A DNA stretch of 64,000 bases from assembly GCA_944800085.1 (NCBI GenBank), contig CALYLO010000003.1, forward strand, positions 248,001 to 312,000, read 5' to 3'. The position numbers were made by a program, and so were the translations under genes. The notes beneath the pieces were generated by a model. That model had not been told where the DNA came from and made no database searches. It worked only from the letters and a program-made list of their open reading frames with translations. This document shows, in pieces, positions 52,105 through 60,661 of this stretch (within the stretch, counting starts at the first letter, position 1; every line of letters begins with the position of its first letter). This stretch comes from Paenibacillus melissococcoides. GTDB taxonomy: Bacteria > Bacillota > Bacilli > Paenibacillales > Paenibacillaceae.

Positions 52105-52464
52105 CTATTCGGCGAAGACGAAGCGCGAGGTGTATTTCAACGGCCGCAAGAGAAGCCTGCGGCGCAAAATCAGATACGGCGCGCGAAACCGGAAGCGCGG
52201 AACGGCGCTTCTGGCGAGAAGCAGAAGCAGGTACAGCATGAACAGGAGCTTCCACGTCACGAACGTGTGGATCTTCACCACATATTGATGAAGGGAGCCC
52301 ACAACGGACTGGTAATGGTGATCATGCTGATAATAGGCGCTGCCTTCGTCCAGCCGCAACGGTTCCTCGGGCGCGGAGGGCAGCAAGGAAGAGGCGAGCA
52401 GGGCGATTACCGAGATGAGGATAACCGCGTAGCGGATCCATGATGGATACTTATGCTGAATCAC
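52105..52464 (-). CDS. Small membrane protein with basic C-terminus
   Basis: 119 residues from GTG 52464 (GGAAAGGAGGACGGCA). Two membrane helices, SWIRYAVILISVIALLASSLLPSA and WKLLFMLYLLLLLARSAVP, flank a short loop with HDHHYQ, which might bind metal. The tail is very basic (RFRFRAPYLILRRRLLLRPLK). Unknown family; first gene of a two-gene unit with the 54-residue protein. Confidence 0.65.
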   Translation of the reverse strand: MIQHKYPSWIRYAVILISVIALLASSLLPSAPEEPLRLDEGSAYYQHDHHYQSVVGSLHQYVVKIHTFVTWKLLFMLYLLLLLARSAVPRFRFRAPYLILRRRLLLRPLKYTSRFVFAE

Positions 52465-52561
52465 TGCCGTCCTCCTTTCCTTGCCCCGCCGCCATCGTAT
52501 GGCTCCGGGCCGATCTCTGCTATGAGATTACCATATTGTCAGGAAAGGGACAACATGCGGC

Positions 52562-54001
52562 CTACAGTCCGGTATTCTTCGCATCTCCGCGTTCCGATGC
52601 GGCGGACCCGAGGCCGAGCGCGCCGCGCTTCAGCCCCGGCAGCAGCACGAAGGCGAAGGTAACAAGCGGCGACAGCCAGAGGAAGAAGGCATAGGGCGCG
52701 TAGTCCAGGACCGGCAAGCCGATGGCGCCGGTCATCATCGCGCCGCTGACGCCCCACGGGATTAACGGGTTGACCAGCGTGCCGCAGTCCTCCAGCGTCC
52801 GCGACAGCGTCTTGCGCGGAATGCTCCGCTTGTCATACTCGTCGGCGAACAACTGGCCGGGAAGCAGGATGGACATGTACTGCTCTCCGGTAATGATATT
52901 CACGCCGATGGAGCTCAGGCCGCTGGCGACGACGAGCGATTCCTTCTTCCGGATAGGAGCGATGAGGCGCCGGAACAAGGCCGGAATGACGCCGCCATGC
53001 TGCAGCAGCCCGCCCATGCCGAACGCGATGGCGATAAGCGCGATCGTGCCGGCCATCGACTGCAGGCCGCCCCGATTCATAATGCGGGCAGTATCCTCCA
53101 GGGCGAAGCTGCCCGAGAATCCATAGTGCATCACGCTGATCCACTGCCGGATATCATGCGCGCCCTGAAGCAGCGCCGCCACCGCCAGGCCGGAGCCGAT
53201 GCCAAGCAGCATCGTCAGCGCGACAGGCAGCCGCTTGAACGCGGCGATGAGCACGACGGCCAGCGGGAGCAGCGCCCACGGCGTAATATGGAAGCTCTGC
53301 CCGATATCGCGCTGCAATGCTTTCAACGCCTCCATATCGGGCGCGGAAGAGGAGCCGATCAGGGCGAAGGCGACGCAGGTCAGAATGAACGCCGGCACAG
53401 TCGTCTTCGTCATGTTGCGGATATGATCGGGGATCGATACCCGGGCCACGGCTGAGGCGAAGTTGGTGGTGTCGGACAACGGGGACATTTTGTCTCCGAA
53501 GCAGGCGCCCGATACGACCGCTCCCGCCGCGATCGCGGGATGGACGCCCATGGAGGCGGCCATGCCGACAAGGGCGACTCCGAATGTGCCGACGGTCGTA
53601 ATCGAGCTTCCGACGAACATCGAGACAATTACGGTGAGCACCAGCGCGCTCAGGGTGAACCACTGCGGCTGGAACAGGGACGTGCCGTAAAAGAGCAAGG
53701 TCGCCACCGTTCCGCTCATCATCCATACCCCGATGAGAATGCCGATCAGCGTCAGCAGGAGCGCAGGCTGGACCGATGCCTGCAATCCGCGCACGAAGGC
53801 TTGCTCCACCTCGTTCCAGGATCGGCCGAACAGCAGCAGGAGTCCGCTGGCCGCAGCCGAAGCGGCAATCAGCGGAATATGCGGCTCCACCCGCCACCCG
53901 AGAATCGGAACGATAAGAATAAGCAGGATGGCAATGAAAATCGTAATGCTCTGCCCGAACCGGAGCATGTTCTCCCCGGCAGGGCTTGTTGATGAATTCA
54001 T
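52562..54001 (-). CDS. nhaC: NhaC-type Na+/H+ antiporter
   Basis: 479 residues from ATG 54001 (AATTAAGGAGATGTCAGTC). Twelve or so membrane helices; NhaC signatures include LTLIGILIGVWMMSGTVATLLFYG, FVGSSITTVGTFGVALVGMA, GACFGDKMSPLSDTTNFASAVA (the conserved SPLSDTT block) and a mirrored GVNIITGEQYMSILLPGQLF near the C-terminus, then SRTLEDCGTLVNPLIPWGVSGA. Members exchange protons for sodium or couple it to malate/lactate exchange. It lies downstream of the RidA/D-threonine aldolase genes but beyond a terminator, so it is probably its own unit. Confidence 0.92.
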   Translation of the reverse strand: MNSSTSPAGENMLRFGQSITIFIAILLILIVPILGWRVEPHIPLIAASAAASGLLLLFGRSWNEVEQAFVRGLQASVQPALLLTLIGILIGVWMMSGTVATLLFYGTSLFQPQWFTLSALVLTVIVSMFVGSSITTVGTFGVALVGMAASMGVHPAIAAGAVVSGACFGDKMSPLSDTTNFASAVARVSIPDHIRNMTKTTVPAFILTCVAFALIGSSSAPDMEALKALQRDIGQSFHITPWALLPLAVVLIAAFKRLPVALTMLLGIGSGLAVAALLQGAHDIRQWISVMHYGFSGSFALEDTARIMNRGGLQSMAGTIALIAIAFGMGGLLQHGGVIPALFRRLIAPIRKKESLVVASGLSSIGVNIITGEQYMSILLPGQLFADEYDKRSIPRKTLSRTLEDCGTLVNPLIPWGVSGAMMTGAIGLPVLDYAPYAFFLWLSPLVTFAFVLLPGLKRGALGLGSAASERGDAKNTGL

Positions 54002-54300
54002 GACTGACATCTCCTTAATTGATAGGCGGAATAAGCCGGGCGCAAGACCGTCGGCAGCATGCAAGCCTCGCGGAATTGTCGCGCAAGAACGCATTTTTGC
54101 ATGGACGCTTACCCGCTTGACTGCGATAAAGCAAAATAATAATACATAATCTACTTTATCGGGGGTTATCCGGATGGTCAAGTGAAGATACTGCCAGAGG
54201 CAGAAATGAGTGATTGCTCGACGGAGGCCCGATTTAGTGACAAGAACGAGAGAGTTAGACTGCGGGCTGCCAGGGACAAGAACGAGGGTGTGCGGCCCGT

Positions 54301-54336
54301 CAAAAGACAAACAGCCCGTTCCGTGGAACGCGCTGT
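54301..54336 (-). terminator. Terminator of the RidA operon
   Basis: An 11- to 12-bp stem with one mismatch (54311-54322 with 54325-54336); on the minus strand TTGTCTTTTG follows. Confidence 0.65.
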
Positions 54337-54359
54337 CTTATCTTAGGTCTCTATCCCGC

Positions 54360-54830
54360 TTATGCTCCTTCCTTCACCTCGACGATTAGCTCAATCTCCA
54401 CCGGCGTATGGAACGGCAAATCGCTCGTTCCGATAGCGGAGCGGGCATGGCGGCCCGCATCGCCGAATACTTCGATCAGCAGGTCGGAAGCGCCGTTGAT
54501 GACATAGGGCTGATCCGCGAAGCCCGGGGCACTGTTCACGAAGGCGAGCATTTTGATCACCTTCGAGACATTGTCCAGCGTGCCCAGCTCATGCTTGATG
54601 ACGGCCAGCGCATTGATAATGACTTGGCGCGCCGCTTCCTGGCCCTGCTCGATCGTCAAGTCCGATCCGAGCTTGCCTTCATACATCAAGACGCCGTTAA
54701 TCCGGCAGTCCATGCCGGACGTATAGACGAGGTTCCCCGTGCGCCGGGATGGAATATAGGAGAACTTCGGTTCTCCGACTTCCGGCAGTTCAATCCCCAA
54801 TTGCTGCAAGCGTTCTTCGATTTGTCCCAT
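54360..54830 (-). CDS. RidA (YjgF/YER057c) family deaminase
   Basis: 156 residues from ATG 54830 (GAAGGAGAAATG). The fold is a chorismate-mutase-like trimer; conserved TSGMDCRINGVLMYEGKLG, AARQVIINALAVIKHELGTLDNV, FVNSAPGFADQPYVINGASDLLIEVFG and the Arg in GRHARSAIGTSDLP that binds the carboxylate of imines. RidA removes reactive enamine/imine products of PLP enzymes, and such a PLP enzyme is the next gene upstream. The subclass is nearer Rid2/YoaB-like than RidA proper. Confidence 0.88.
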   Translation of the reverse strand: MGQIEERLQQLGIELPEVGEPKFSYIPSRRTGNLVYTSGMDCRINGVLMYEGKLGSDLTIEQGQEAARQVIINALAVIKHELGTLDNVSKVIKMLAFVNSAPGFADQPYVINGASDLLIEVFGDAGRHARSAIGTSDLPFHTPVEIELIVEVKEGA

Positions 54831-54845
54831 ATGTTCATTTCTCCT

Positions 54846-54959
54846 TCATTGATAAAATGGTAATGATGGCAGCCGCACGTCCATGCCGCGTGCCCGGGGA
54901 TGCTTGATGCGGTCGATCGCATCCATGACCTGGCCCCAGTTTTCTCCCGCTACCAACTG
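54846..54959 (-). other. 38-codon open frame between RidA and D-threonine-aldolase-like genes
   Basis: A minus-strand frame beginning MQLVAGENWGQVMDAIDRIK overlaps the end of the upstream gene by ten bases and ends MDVRLPSLPFYQ before TGA. It has protein-like composition but no ribosome site; possibly a fragment of a lost gene. Not assigned. Confidence 0.2.
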
Positions 54960-56110
54960 CATCCGCGCGCCGCGACAGACACCGGCATCACCCCGTCCGG
55001 AGTGAGATACTGGACCGAATTGTATAAGTTCAACGTGCTGCAAATATGATTCGGCACGATGTGCAGCCGATCCCCGACCTCCAGGCCGTGTCCCGGCGCG
55101 ATCCGGATCATGCCATGCTCTTCCGACAGCCGCTCCAGCACCGCCTCGGGCGCTTCGAGCACATGCCCGAAGCCGCGCAGATAGAGGGGCGCGGTGTTCG
55201 GCTGCACGTCGGTCGCGAACGCTTTGCTGCCGCCGTCGACGATGACGGTGTCCTCCTCGGGGCAGCTCACGACCGTGACGACGACGGCTCCCGCACAATC
55301 CTTGAGACTGCAGCCGCCGAAGGCGACCTGCATCCGGTCCTGGAACACGTACGTGCCCGGCCGAATCTCCGTCACGCCCGGAACGGCAGCCGCATACGCG
55401 CCCGTCGGGGTCGATCCGACGCTGACATCCTGAATGTCGCAGCCGGCTTCGCGCAGCCCTTCGGCGATGCCGGCCATCCGCATGCCTTCGTCGAGTCCGG
55501 CGCTGCGGACATCCAGGGTCGCCTCCCCGTCGATCAGCGCGCCGCGGAACGTATAAATGCCGGTCAAGCGCAAGTGCGGACAGCCGGCGATCGCTTCCGC
55601 CACCGCCTTGACGTCCGCCGTGCGCACCCCGGACCGCTTGAGCCCGGTATCAATCTCCAGCCGCACCTCCAGGACGCCGCCGAATTGCTGCGCCTCCGCC
55701 TCCAGGACACGCGCGCCGGCCGCGCTGTCCACGCCCACGATAATGCGGGCGTCGGCCGTCAAGGCGAGCGCGTGCCGAATCTTGGACGGCACGACGAGTG
55801 GATAGGCGATAAAAATATCGCGAATGCCGTTCTTCACCATCACTTCGGCCTCGGATACCTTGGCGACCGTAATGCCGACGGCGCCATGCTGCTGCTGCAG
55901 ACGGGCGATGTGCGGCAGTTTGTGCGTTTTCGCATGGGGGCGAAGCTGGACCCCGCTCTTGGCGGCGATGTCCGCCATATGGCGGATGTTCTGCTCCGTC
56001 CGCTCCGCGTCGATGAGCAAGAAGGGAGTTTCCGCCTCCCGAAGCTCTCCGGCACGGTCGCTCCAGGCGGACGCGATTCGCCGTTCGCGGCGTGTAATCT
56101 CGTTGGACAT
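54950..56110 (-). CDS. PLP-dependent D-threonine aldolase / D-amino-acid-processing protein (alanine racemase-like fold)
   Basis: 386 residues. The N-terminal TIM barrel carries the PLP lysine in LRPHAKTHKLPHIARLQ, ETPFLLIDAERTEQNIRHMA, VRLEIDTGLKRSGVRTAD and GSTPTGAYAAAVPGVTEIRPGTYVFQD; the C-terminal beta domain with a metal site includes PNHICSTLNLYNSV (His, Cys) of D-threonine aldolase/D-serine dehydratase-like enzymes. They cleave or dehydrate D-hydroxy amino acids. It lies behind the YheO-like regulator and before RidA, forming a D-amino-acid-use unit. ATG 56110 has GGAGGCTAGCAC upstream. The exact reaction is open. Confidence 0.85.
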   Translation of the reverse strand: MSNEITRRERRIASAWSDRAGELREAETPFLLIDAERTEQNIRHMADIAAKSGVQLRPHAKTHKLPHIARLQQQHGAVGITVAKVSEAEVMVKNGIRDIFIAYPLVVPSKIRHALALTADARIIVGVDSAAGARVLEAEAQQFGGVLEVRLEIDTGLKRSGVRTADVKAVAEAIAGCPHLRLTGIYTFRGALIDGEATLDVRSAGLDEGMRMAGIAEGLREAGCDIQDVSVGSTPTGAYAAAVPGVTEIRPGTYVFQDRMQVAFGGCSLKDCAGAVVVTVVSCPEEDTVIVDGGSKAFATDVQPNTAPLYLRGFGHVLEAPEAVLERLSEEHGMIRIAPGHGLEVGDRLHIVPNHICSTLNLYNSVQYLTPDGVMPVSVAARGCSW

Positions 56111-56134
56111 GCGTGCTAGCCTCCTTACGGCACG

Positions 56135-56779
56135 TTAGTTCGATGACTTCTTCACTTCATCTAAATAGTTATACAGCGTATACTTCGAGATGCCCAAATA
56201 AGCGCAAATTTTCTCGCCCGACTTTTTGATGAGGAAGGCCCCCTTTTCGTCCAGCAGGGCGATCATGCGCATTTTGTCCTCCTTCGTCATGACGGCGACC
56301 GGCTTGTCGATTCGTTCCTGCGCCTCCTGAATCAGCGTATCGAGCAGATCATTCACATTGGAGACGAACGACTCCTTCACTTTCGCCTGCATTCCAGTCA
56401 TCGTGAGCGACTTCAGCGCTTTCTCCGCCAATGTCAGATCCGTAATATCATAATTGATGCACAGCGACCCGATGACGCGCCCTTCGCGGTTGCGCATATA
56501 CAGCGATGTTGACCGCAGCAGGCGGCCGTCCCGGGTCTGCGTAATGTAATTGATCTTATGGCCGTCCTCCGTGCTGCCGCGCAGCAGCTCCAGCCCGAGG
56601 TTGGTCCCGGGATCGCCGATCTTCCGTCCGGTGATGTGCCCGTTCTCGTTGGCGACGATGGTCCGGTCATAGGGCAGCGTCAGATCGTGCAGCACGACCT
56701 CGCATTGATCGCCGAATTGGGCGGCGAGGCCCTTGACCAGCATTTGCAAAAAAGGAAATTCGTCTTGTACCGACTCCAC
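56135..56779 (-). CDS. YheO/DauR-type PAS regulator
   Basis: 214 residues starting at GTG 56779 (GGAAGGAGGAGCGAT upstream). The N-terminal PAS-like YheO domain (10-130) contains LAAQFGDQCEVVLHDLT, IANENGHITGRKIGDPGTN in broken form, and YMRNREGRVIGSLCINYDITDL. The C-terminal helix-turn-helix (HTH_22; KPVAVMTKEDKMRMIALLDEKGAFLIKKSGEKICAYLGISKYTLYNYL as separate helices) is the family signature. The founding member DauR controls D-arginine catabolism; here the target is likely the D-threonine-aldolase-like/RidA genes immediately downstream, 24 bp away. Confidence 0.87.
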   Translation of the reverse strand: MESVQDEFPFLQMLVKGLAAQFGDQCEVVLHDLTLPYDRTIVANENGHITGRKIGDPGTNLGLELLRGSTEDGHKINYITQTRDGRLLRSTSLYMRNREGRVIGSLCINYDITDLTLAEKALKSLTMTGMQAKVKESFVSNVNDLLDTLIQEAQERIDKPVAVMTKEDKMRMIALLDEKGAFLIKKSGEKICAYLGISKYTLYNYLDEVKKSSN

Positions 56780-56833
56780 ATCGCTCCTCCTTCCAAGCAT
56801 CGCCCCGCTGAAAAGGTTCACGAGGGTGCTTTT

Positions 56834-56904
56834 ATCGTAGCACAATTTATTTCATGTTCAAAACAAAAAGTTTGTTGACCAAACAAAAATTATTATTGCA
56901 TAAT
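56834..56904. promoter_or_regulatory. Divergent promoters with a TTTGTT-N5-AACAAA palindrome
   Basis: Minus strand: TTGAAC (56861-56856), 16 bases, TACGAT (56839-56834). Plus strand: TTGACC (56875-56880), 18 bases, CATAAT (56899-56904). A palindrome TTTGTT-GACCA-AACAAA (56871-56887) overlaps the plus -35 and lies upstream of the minus -35, the position of an operator serving both directions. Confidence 0.45.
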
Positions 56905-56937
56905 ATGGATAAATTGACTCGAGTGAGGGGGAGCGCT

Positions 56938-58731
56938 ATGCGCTGGATGACCCGATCGCTGCACCGCAAACTATCGATCCTGCTGATCGCCTGCATCATC
57001 ATCCCTGTGCTGCTGCTCGGCTACGTCTCCTACCGGACGGCATGGTCGATTAGCGAAGAGAAGAGCAAGCAGGCCAGCCACAATACGCTGCGTCAGATCA
57101 GCGCCATTTTGGAGACGATCGCCCAGGACGTGGAGAACATGTCGGTATTTCTGATCGGACAGCATGATGTCCAGCAATATTTGGCCAAGGACCGGGCAAG
57201 CGCGAACGATTATTTGCGCATGGTCGGTTTTTTGACGAACCTTGCCTTTTCCAAAAGCTACATCGCAGACATCCGCATCATCCCGCTGAACGGCAACCCG
57301 GAGCTGTCCAATACGACGGTGCTGTCCTCTCATCTGTTCGGACAGGCCCCATCCGACGAGGCGTATTGGGAGGAACACCCGGTCTGGTGGTCGCCGCCGA
57401 CGCTCAGCGACACGACGCTGGGCCAGAAGCGGACGGTCTCGCTCGTGCGTCCGATTCGCAATTTGAATAATTTCGACAAGCTCGGCATGCTGTCGATCGG
57501 GATTGACGGCGACGCGCTTGCCGAGAGGCTGCGCGAGGCGGCGGTGGATGGCGGCGGCAGTCTGTTCTTGCTGGATGCGGACGGCAATATCGTCGCCGCC
57601 AACGCCGATCCGGACGCGGCTGAGCAGTGGCCCGCGAAGCTGAGGGCCCTTGCCGGGCCAGAGGCGCCTCCCGGCGTCGCGCGCTTCTCGGAGATTGGGG
57701 AGGGCCGCGATCGCCACTTTGTCGTGTCGATGTCCGTGCCGATTGCCCCGTGGAGCGTATATGCGCTTATTCCCTATCAGACATTCAGCGCCCAGAACGG
57801 CTATCTGCTCCAATTCACGGCCGTGACGGTCGCGATCGTCATTGCGGTGATTGCCGCCGTGGCCGCCTATGTCGTCAAGCGGGTGACGAAGCCGATTATC
57901 CGGCTCGCCCGATCGATCGGCGCCGTGGAGCCGGAACGGCCGTTCCGGCCGCTGCCGATCACGTCCAGCGACGAGATCGGAATGCTCGTGCACAGCTACA
58001 ACCAGTTAAGCGACAATATCCGCAGCCTGACGGAGCAGGTGAAGGAGAACGAGGCGCGGAAAAAGGAAGCGGATCTGCTGGCCCTTCAGGCGCAAATCCA
58101 TCCTCATTTTTTGTACAACACACTATCATCGGTTCAATGGATGGCCTATATGGAAGGGAACAGCCGCATTGCCAGCCTCGTCGGCGCGCTGGGCGATTTC
58201 CTGCGCTTTAGCCTGAACCGGGGCCTGGAGACCTGTTCGCTGGAGCAGGAGACCGAGCATGTCGCGAATTACTTGGAGATTCAATCGGTGCGCTATCCCG
58301 GCCGGTTCGATTACCGCATTCATTTGCCGGAGGAGCTGAAGGAATTTACGATGCTGAAGCTGCTGCTGCAGCCGCTTGTTGAAAACGCTATCACGCATGG
58401 GCTGCTTCCGGCTTATCCGGCATCGGGAGGCCGTCTGCTCATCGAGATTGCCATGATCGACAACGGCCGAATCCGCTTTACGGTACTGGATAACGGGGGC
58501 GGTCTCGGCCCGGAAGAGCTGGAGCTGGTCAGGGAGCGGCTGAGCGCCCCGGAGCCGGCCGCAGCGAATGGCGAAGCATCCTGCTCGGGAGGCAGCGGTT
58601 ACGGTCTGTTCAACGTTCAGCGCCGCCTGCTTCTCCATTACGGAACCGGATCGGAGCTGCACATGGAGAGCCGGCCAGGGGAAGGGACAGCGGTCTCCTT
58701 TTCCATTCCGGCGGACCGAAGCACCAGATGA
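56938..58731 (+). CDS. YesM-type sensor histidine kinase
   Basis: 597 residues from ATG 56938 (GTGAGGGGGAGCGCT). It has TM1 KLSILLIACIIIPVLLLGYVSY, an extracellular Cache-like sensor (about 35-290), TM2 LQFTAVTVAIVIAVIAAVAAYVV, HAMP (about 312-365), the His_kinase box LQAQIHPHFLYNTLSSVQWMA with phospho-acceptor His, and ATPase boxes QPLVENAITHGLL, VLDNGGGLG and GSGYGLFNVQRRL. It would detect an extracellular sugar or its binding protein and phosphorylate the next gene's product. An intact counterpart of the damaged kinase at 32175. Confidence 0.93.
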   Translation: MRWMTRSLHRKLSILLIACIIIPVLLLGYVSYRTAWSISEEKSKQASHNTLRQISAILETIAQDVENMSVFLIGQHDVQQYLAKDRASANDYLRMVGFLTNLAFSKSYIADIRIIPLNGNPELSNTTVLSSHLFGQAPSDEAYWEEHPVWWSPPTLSDTTLGQKRTVSLVRPIRNLNNFDKLGMLSIGIDGDALAERLREAAVDGGGSLFLLDADGNIVAANADPDAAEQWPAKLRALAGPEAPPGVARFSEIGEGRDRHFVVSMSVPIAPWSVYALIPYQTFSAQNGYLLQFTAVTVAIVIAVIAAVAAYVVKRVTKPIIRLARSIGAVEPERPFRPLPITSSDEIGMLVHSYNQLSDNIRSLTEQVKENEARKKEADLLALQAQIHPHFLYNTLSSVQWMAYMEGNSRIASLVGALGDFLRFSLNRGLETCSLEQETEHVANYLEIQSVRYPGRFDYRIHLPEELKEFTMLKLLLQPLVENAITHGLLPAYPASGGRLLIEIAMIDNGRIRFTVLDNGGGLGPEELELVRERLSAPEPAAANGEASCSGGSGYGLFNVQRRLLLHYGTGSELHMESRPGEGTAVSFSIPADRSTR

Positions 58732-58755
58732 AGTACGCGCAAAGGGGAGATATCC

Positions 58756-60453
58756 GTGAAAGTATTGATTGTTGACGATGAGGTCATCATCCGGACGGGG
58801 CTGGCCCAGGTCATTCCGTGGAACGAGCTTGGCTTCGAGGTGCTGCCGCCCTGCGCCTCCGCCGAGGAGGCGATGGAGGTGATCGGGACGGAGAAGCCGC
58901 ATCTCGTGCTGACGGACATCCGGATGACCGGCGCCGACGGGATCGCCCTGGCGGCCTATATCCGCGAGGTCAGCCCAAGGACGGAGACGCTGATTTTGAC
59001 CGGCTACGACGATTTCCATTACGCCCAGCGGGCGCTGCGGGAAGGGGTATGCGATTATTTGCTGAAAACGAGCCGCCCGGACGACATCGTGAAGGCGGCG
59101 CTGCGGGCGAAGGCGCGCATCTTGGAGAAGCAGGACGCGGCGGTGCATGCTTCGGCGAAGGAGGCGTCCCACCGGGAGCGCCAGGTGCTGAAGCTGCTGA
59201 CCGAGCCGCTGCCTGCGGAAGATTGCCGCCGGATCGCCGCCGAATTGTTCCGCCGCGACGGCGCCCCGCAGGGAAGCGGAAGCGATGCGGCTTCGTATGA
59301 GGCGGCCGTCATCGAGGCCGACGGCTGGGGCGAAGCCCGGCACGGGCTGCTGCTTTTCGCGGCCGCCAATCTGTTGGCCGAGCTGCTTGGCGGCCCGGTC
59401 GTCCGGCACGAGCAGCGGCTGCTGGCGCTTCGCCGGACGGATCCGGTTCCCGGCCGTCTGCCGTGCGGCTGGGACGAGGCGCTCCGCCGGACGGAGCAGC
59501 TCCTCAAGTGCCGGCTCTTCGCCGGGATCGGCAGAGCCGCCGCGGATGCCGCGGTCATCGGCCGCTCCTGCCGGGAAGCTTGCAGCGCCGGGCGCTTCCG
59601 CTGGTTCGCGGCCGGCCGCCGCCTGCTTCATTATGGCGAGACGGCGGCGCGCGAAGGCCGTCCGTCGATCTGCTCGGCGCAGGAGGAGGACGGCCTGCTG
59701 CAGGCGCTGTCCTCCGGCCGGCCGGAGCGATTGCGCTGCTGGATTGGGGAGCGGGTGAAGGAACTGATCGCGCATCCGCACGCCACGCCGGATTCCGTCC
59801 GCTCCTATGGGCAATCCGCCTTGATCGCGGCGGAGCGTTGGCTGGAGCGGTGCGCGCAAGCCGCTGCACCGCTGAACCGGCCGGCAGCGGAGGCGTGGGA
59901 CGGCTGGAGCTGGCAGCCGCATGCGCTCGCCGACCCGGCGGCTGCCGAGCCGGAGCAATGGGAAGGCTCGCTTTTCGCCGCGCTGCAGGAGGCGATGCAA
60001 ATCTACCGGGACCGGTATGCAGACGACGCGGTCGCTTATATCTCCCGGGCGATGCGCTATATCCGGGAGACCGCCGACGGAAGCCTGACGCTGCAGCATG
60101 TCGCCAGCGTGGTGAACGTCCACCCGAATCATCTGAGCGATAAGTTCAAGCAGGAGACAGGCATGAACTATATCGAGTACGTTACCCAGGCCCGCATCGC
60201 CCGGGCATGCCGCCTGCTGCAGGACGGAGCGGCGCTGGTGTCGGATATCGCCCGGATGGTAGGGTACGAGGATTTGAAATATTTTTCTCAGCTGTTCAAA
60301 AAGCATATGGGCTGCACTCCCTCCGAATACCGGAGCAGCCGGAGCGGCGGAGCGGCAGGCGGCCCGGACAGCGTCTCCACACGGCTTGGACAACCTCTCC
60401 ACGCGTTGAGGAGCGGGAAGGACGCGCGAGCGGGGGAGCACCCGGACAGGTGA
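58756..60453 (+). CDS. YesN-type response regulator with AraC HTH
   Basis: 565 residues starting at GTG 58756 (AAAGGGGAGATATCC). Receiver: acidic DDE at 7-9, Asp54 in LTDIRMTGADG, Thr in ILTGYDDFHYAQRAL and Lys in YLLKTSRPDD. The long middle region is very GC- and Ala-rich. The C-terminal AraC domain (about 430-530) has LTLQHVASVVNVHPNHLSDKFKQETGMNYIEYVTQARI (two parts) and VSDIARMVGYEDLKYFSQLFKKHMGCTPSEYR. A low-complexity basic tail of about 35 residues follows, beyond the usual family end. It lies 24 bp after the kinase and just before the importer genes. Confidence 0.92.
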   Translation: MKVLIVDDEVIIRTGLAQVIPWNELGFEVLPPCASAEEAMEVIGTEKPHLVLTDIRMTGADGIALAAYIREVSPRTETLILTGYDDFHYAQRALREGVCDYLLKTSRPDDIVKAALRAKARILEKQDAAVHASAKEASHRERQVLKLLTEPLPAEDCRRIAAELFRRDGAPQGSGSDAASYEAAVIEADGWGEARHGLLLFAAANLLAELLGGPVVRHEQRLLALRRTDPVPGRLPCGWDEALRRTEQLLKCRLFAGIGRAAADAAVIGRSCREACSAGRFRWFAAGRRLLHYGETAAREGRPSICSAQEEDGLLQALSSGRPERLRCWIGERVKELIAHPHATPDSVRSYGQSALIAAERWLERCAQAAAPLNRPAAEAWDGWSWQPHALADPAAAEPEQWEGSLFAALQEAMQIYRDRYADDAVAYISRAMRYIRETADGSLTLQHVASVVNVHPNHLSDKFKQETGMNYIEYVTQARIARACRLLQDGAALVSDIARMVGYEDLKYFSQLFKKHMGCTPSEYRSSRSGGAAGGPDSVSTRLGQPLHALRSGKDARAGEHPDR

Positions 60454-60545
60454 ACTATCCCGCCGGCGCGGCCAAGCGCCTGGATTCATGGCAATCGGCG
60501 AAAACATTCCCCCCTGCCGCTTAATTTCTTCCCTAACTCAAGAAG

Positions 60546-60558
60546 GAAGCGCTTTCGT
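60546..60558 (+). promoter_or_regulatory. Weak cre-like palindrome before the binding-protein gene
   Basis: GGAAGCGCTTTCG resembles a cre core (GAAAGCGCTTTC) but deviates at three consensus positions. It lies about 100 bp before the next start, a usual place for CcpA control. Confidence 0.3.
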
Positions 60559-60661
60559 ATACTGGACGTACGCAGAGCGGTCCGGGTGGAAGCCCGCTCT
60601 CTCTGCCGGCCTTATTGCGATTGAATTACTCAACACGATAGATAAATGGAGGGGTTGTTCT

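Noticed and set aside
58126..60507. Long minus-strand open frame (793 codons) opposite the YesM/YesN genes
   Set aside because: It is a GC-driven shadow of genes with clear kinase and regulator motifs on the plus strand; no start signal or domain is seen.
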